Below, in pieces: positions 5,102 to 6,575 of a stretch of 6,575 bases of DNA. Made by a program: the position numbers and the translations under genes. The notes under the pieces are model-generated. The model did no database searches, was not told the DNA's origin, and worked only from the letters and a program-made list of their open reading frames with translations. How positions within the stretch are numbered: position 1 is the first letter of the stretch; every line of letters starts with the position of its first letter. Origin of the DNA: an uncultured Oscillospiraceae bacterium (GTDB lineage: Bacteria > Bacillota > Clostridia > Oscillospirales > Oscillospiraceae); contig CALWWH010000104.1 of NCBI GenBank assembly GCA_944385195.1, forward strand, positions 1 to 6,575. The letters are read 5' to 3'.

Positions 5102-5863
5102 ATGAAAACAGTACAAATTCGCGGTTTAACCTTGGGACAGGGGCGCCCAAAGATCTGCGTGCCCATTGTCGGCACCACCGAGGAGGAAATCCTGGCCGAG
5201 GGGGTGCGCATTGCACGGCTGCGGGGCAAAGGGGCAGATCTCTGCGAGTGGCGTATCGACTGGTATGAAGGCGTCTATGACCGCGAGGCGCTGCGCAGTA
5301 CCGGCTTAAAGCTGGCAAAGGCACTGGAAGGCATGCCGCTGCTGTGTACCTTCCGCACGGAGAAAGAGGGCGGACACCGGGCCTGTGATGAGCGTTCCTA
5401 TACGGATCTGGTCTGTGAGGTCTGCCGGATGGGCTTTGCGGATCTGGTGGATATTGAGCTCTTTACCGGGGATGCGCTGGTGAGCAAAATGCGCGATGCG
5501 GCGGCAGAAGGGGGTGCGGTGGCTGTATTTTCCAACCACGATTTCCACAAAACGCCCGCCCGGGAGGAGATCGTCGCCCGCCTGGCGCGGATGGAGGCGC
5601 TGGGCGCGGATATCTGCAAGATCGCAGTCATGCCCACCTGTCCGCAGGATGTGCTGACGCTCCTGGCAGCGACAATGGAGCGCCGGGCGGCCGCGGAGCG
5701 TCCGCTGATCACCATGTCTATGGGCGCCCTGGGGACGGTCAGCCGCCTGTGCGGGGAGCTGACGGGCTCGTGCCTGACCTTCGGGTCTCTGAGCCAGGCC
5801 TCTGCCCCCGGTCAGGTTCCTGCCGGGCAGCTGGCGGAGATATTGACGCTGTTGGAGATATAG
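5102..5863 (+). CDS. aroD: type I 3-dehydroquinate dehydratase
   Basis: 253 aa, a normal length for the class I (Schiff-base, TIM-barrel) enzyme. It removes water from 3-dehydroquinate to give 3-dehydroshikimate, the substrate of the upstream dehydrogenase. All active-site features are present: EWRID (Glu49), TFRTEKEGG (residues 83-91), SNHDFHKTP with catalytic His146, ICKIAVMP with the Schiff-base Lys173, SMGALGTVSR (Arg215), and the FGS and ASAPGQ closing loop (Ser234, Gln238). E. coli equivalents are His143 and Lys170. I chose the ATG at 5102, where GAGGG is spaced 7 nt. An in-frame GTG/ATG-type extension back to 5066 lies inside aroE and has no ribosome binding site. The 10-nt gap implies one mRNA with aroE. 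Confidence 0.96.
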   Translation: MKTVQIRGLTLGQGRPKICVPIVGTTEEEILAEGVRIARLRGKGADLCEWRIDWYEGVYDREALRSTGLKLAKALEGMPLLCTFRTEKEGGHRACDERSYTDLVCEVCRMGFADLVDIELFTGDALVSKMRDAAAEGGAVAVFSNHDFHKTPAREEIVARLARMEALGADICKIAVMPTCPQDVLTLLAATMERRAAAERPLITMSMGALGTVSRLCGELTGSCLTFGSLSQASAPGQVPAGQLAEILTLLEI

Positions 5864-5895
5864 GACGCGCTGCGGCTGACCGCAGCGCGTCCTTT
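5863..5895 (+). terminator. terminator hairpin after aroD
   Basis: The 13-bp perfect stem GGACGCGCTGCGG (5863-5875) pairs with 5880-5892 around a CTGA tetraloop, followed by only three T (5893-5895). The first stem base is the last base of the aroD stop codon. The stem is very stable but the T-run is short, so termination may be incomplete and some transcript could reach dxs. Confidence 0.78.
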
Positions 5896-5911
5896 GGCGT
5901 CGATATTGCAC

Positions 5912-5940
5912 TTGCGTGTATGCGGGATATGTGGTATAAT
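5912..5940 (+). promoter_or_regulatory. promoter of dxs
   Basis: TTGCGT (5912-5917), 17 nt, then consensus TATAAT (5935-5940) with a TGG extended -10 (5932-5934). The predicted start is near 5947, giving a leader of about 52 nt. This is the strongest-looking promoter in the window. Confidence 0.85.
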
Positions 5941-5998
5941 ATAAAGAAGCTTGTATACAATGATCCCGGCCATTGGAAAAGAAAGGGCGGTGGGATCC

Positions 5999-6575
5999 AT
6001 GGCGATTCTTGATACGATCCACAGCAGGGAAGACCTGCTGCGTTTGGATAAGGCCCAGACGACGGAACTTTGTGCGCAGCTGCGGGAGAAACTGATCCAA
6101 ACCATCTCCCAAACGGGAGGGCACCTGTCCTCTAATCTGGGTGTGGTGGAGCTGACGGTCGCGCTGCATAAAGTATTTGATACGGCAGTGGACCGGCTGG
6201 TATTTGATGTGGGTCATCAGTGTTATGTGCATAAGCTGCTCACTGGTCGCGCGGCACAGTTTGACAGTCTGCGCCAGTTTGGCGGGCTGTGCGGCTTTCC
6301 CAATCCGGCCGAGAGTATTCACGATGCGGCCATTGCCGGGCATGCCTCCAACTCGATCTCCGTAGCCCTGGGCATGGCCCGGGCGCGGACGCTGCTGGGG
6401 AAAGACTATTCCGTCATCGCCCTATTGGGCGACGGCGCTCTGACCGGCGGCATGGCCTACGAGGGCCTGAGCGCTGCCGGGGCCAGCAAAGAGCGGGTCA
6501 TCGTCATTCTCAATGACGATAAGATGCACAAAGCCGGCAAGGCCGGCGCGGTCGCCCGCCGCCCGCAGCGCATGC
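5999..6575 (+). CDS. dxs: 1-deoxy-D-xylulose-5-phosphate synthase, N-terminal 192 residues (runs off right edge)
   Basis: Thiamine-diphosphate enzyme joining pyruvate and glyceraldehyde 3-phosphate, the first step of the MEP isoprenoid pathway and a source of thiamin and pyridoxal precursors. Family pattern: ILDTIHSREDLLRL start, GGHLSSNLGVVELTVALHKVF (His42, equivalent to E. coli His49), DVGHQCYVHK (His73), LTGR, GHASNSISVALGMA, and GDGALTGGMAYE with the metal ligand Asp145. Then VILNDDKM is followed by HKAGKAGAVARR, whereas the family has NDNxMSISxNVG. The second Asn, a Mg2+ ligand, is Asp174 here, and the MSIS block is missing without a length change. I chose the ATG at 5999 because the family N-terminus begins here and GGTGGG lies just upstream. 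An in-frame ATG at 5960 would add 13 residues but lacks a ribosome binding site. Confidence 0.93.
   Translation, partial: MAILDTIHSREDLLRLDKAQTTELCAQLREKLIQTISQTGGHLSSNLGVVELTVALHKVFDTAVDRLVFDVGHQCYVHKLLTGRAAQFDSLRQFGGLCGFPNPAESIHDAAIAGHASNSISVALGMARARTLLGKDYSVIALLGDGALTGGMAYEGLSAAGASKERVIVILNDDKMHKAGKAGAVARRPQRM

Noticed and set aside
4306..5229. 307-codon minus-strand open frame opposite aroE and the start of aroD
   Set aside because: The translation is His/Gln/Arg-rich low-quality sequence with no family motifs; both plus-strand genes carry full catalytic motifs.
5960..5998. Upstream in-frame ATG for dxs
   Set aside because: It has no ribosome binding site and sits about 13 nt from the predicted transcript start; the DXS family begins at the ATG at 5999.
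5306..6343. 345-codon minus-strand open frame spanning aroD, the terminator, the dxs promoter and dxs
   Set aside because: It crosses a terminator and a promoter and lies opposite two conserved genes; the frame is open by composition only.

Overview
The window looks like chromosomal DNA from an anaerobic Clostridia-type Firmicute, most likely Oscillospiraceae-like. The reasons are the GC-rich coding sequence with AT-rich promoters of consensus sigma-A type, strong purine-rich ribosome binding sites, and the DXS and TldD/TldE sequence style. This placement is an inference from protein style and base composition, not from a marker gene.

Left part (1-1300) is small accessory or regulatory DNA. 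On the minus strand, a 64-aa ribbon-helix-helix DNA-binding protein is translationally coupled, by an ATGA overlap, to a small membrane protein that runs off the left edge. Upstream of it is a very AT-rich stretch packed with ATAGT/ACTAT boxes, probably its promoter and operator. Next comes a minus-strand XRE-family repressor of about 110 aa, followed by a perfect 15-bp hairpin. It is divergent from an unrecognised 80-aa protein. The region between the two carries four ATATAGG-type half-sites arranged as two palindromes, which overlap the predicted promoters.

Middle part (1335-4108) is a self-contained transcription unit: an extended -10 promoter, tldD, tldE (pmbA) overlapping it by 4 nt, and a strong intrinsic terminator. 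The products should form the TldD/TldE heteromeric zinc protease. TldD carries the HExxxH motif and the C-terminal Cys; the partner lacks the HExxxH motif.

Right part (4155-5895) is a second unit: a consensus promoter, a shikimate/quinate dehydrogenase with YdiB-like features, a type I 3-dehydroquinate dehydratase (aroD) starting 10 nt after it, and a terminator hairpin. These enzymes catalyse adjacent steps between 3-dehydroquinate and shikimate. A third unit starts with a near-consensus extended -10 promoter and the first 192 codons of dxs (1-deoxy-D-xylulose-5-phosphate synthase, MEP isoprenoid pathway), which runs off the right edge. Near that edge the DXS cofactor-binding loop departs sharply from the family consensus, including the Mg2+-ligand Asn.

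I see no RNA genes, CRISPR arrays, insertion sequences or riboswitches. Most of the right two thirds is ordinary housekeeping sequence. The points most worth a second look are the two operator arrays on the left and the odd DXS loop on the right.
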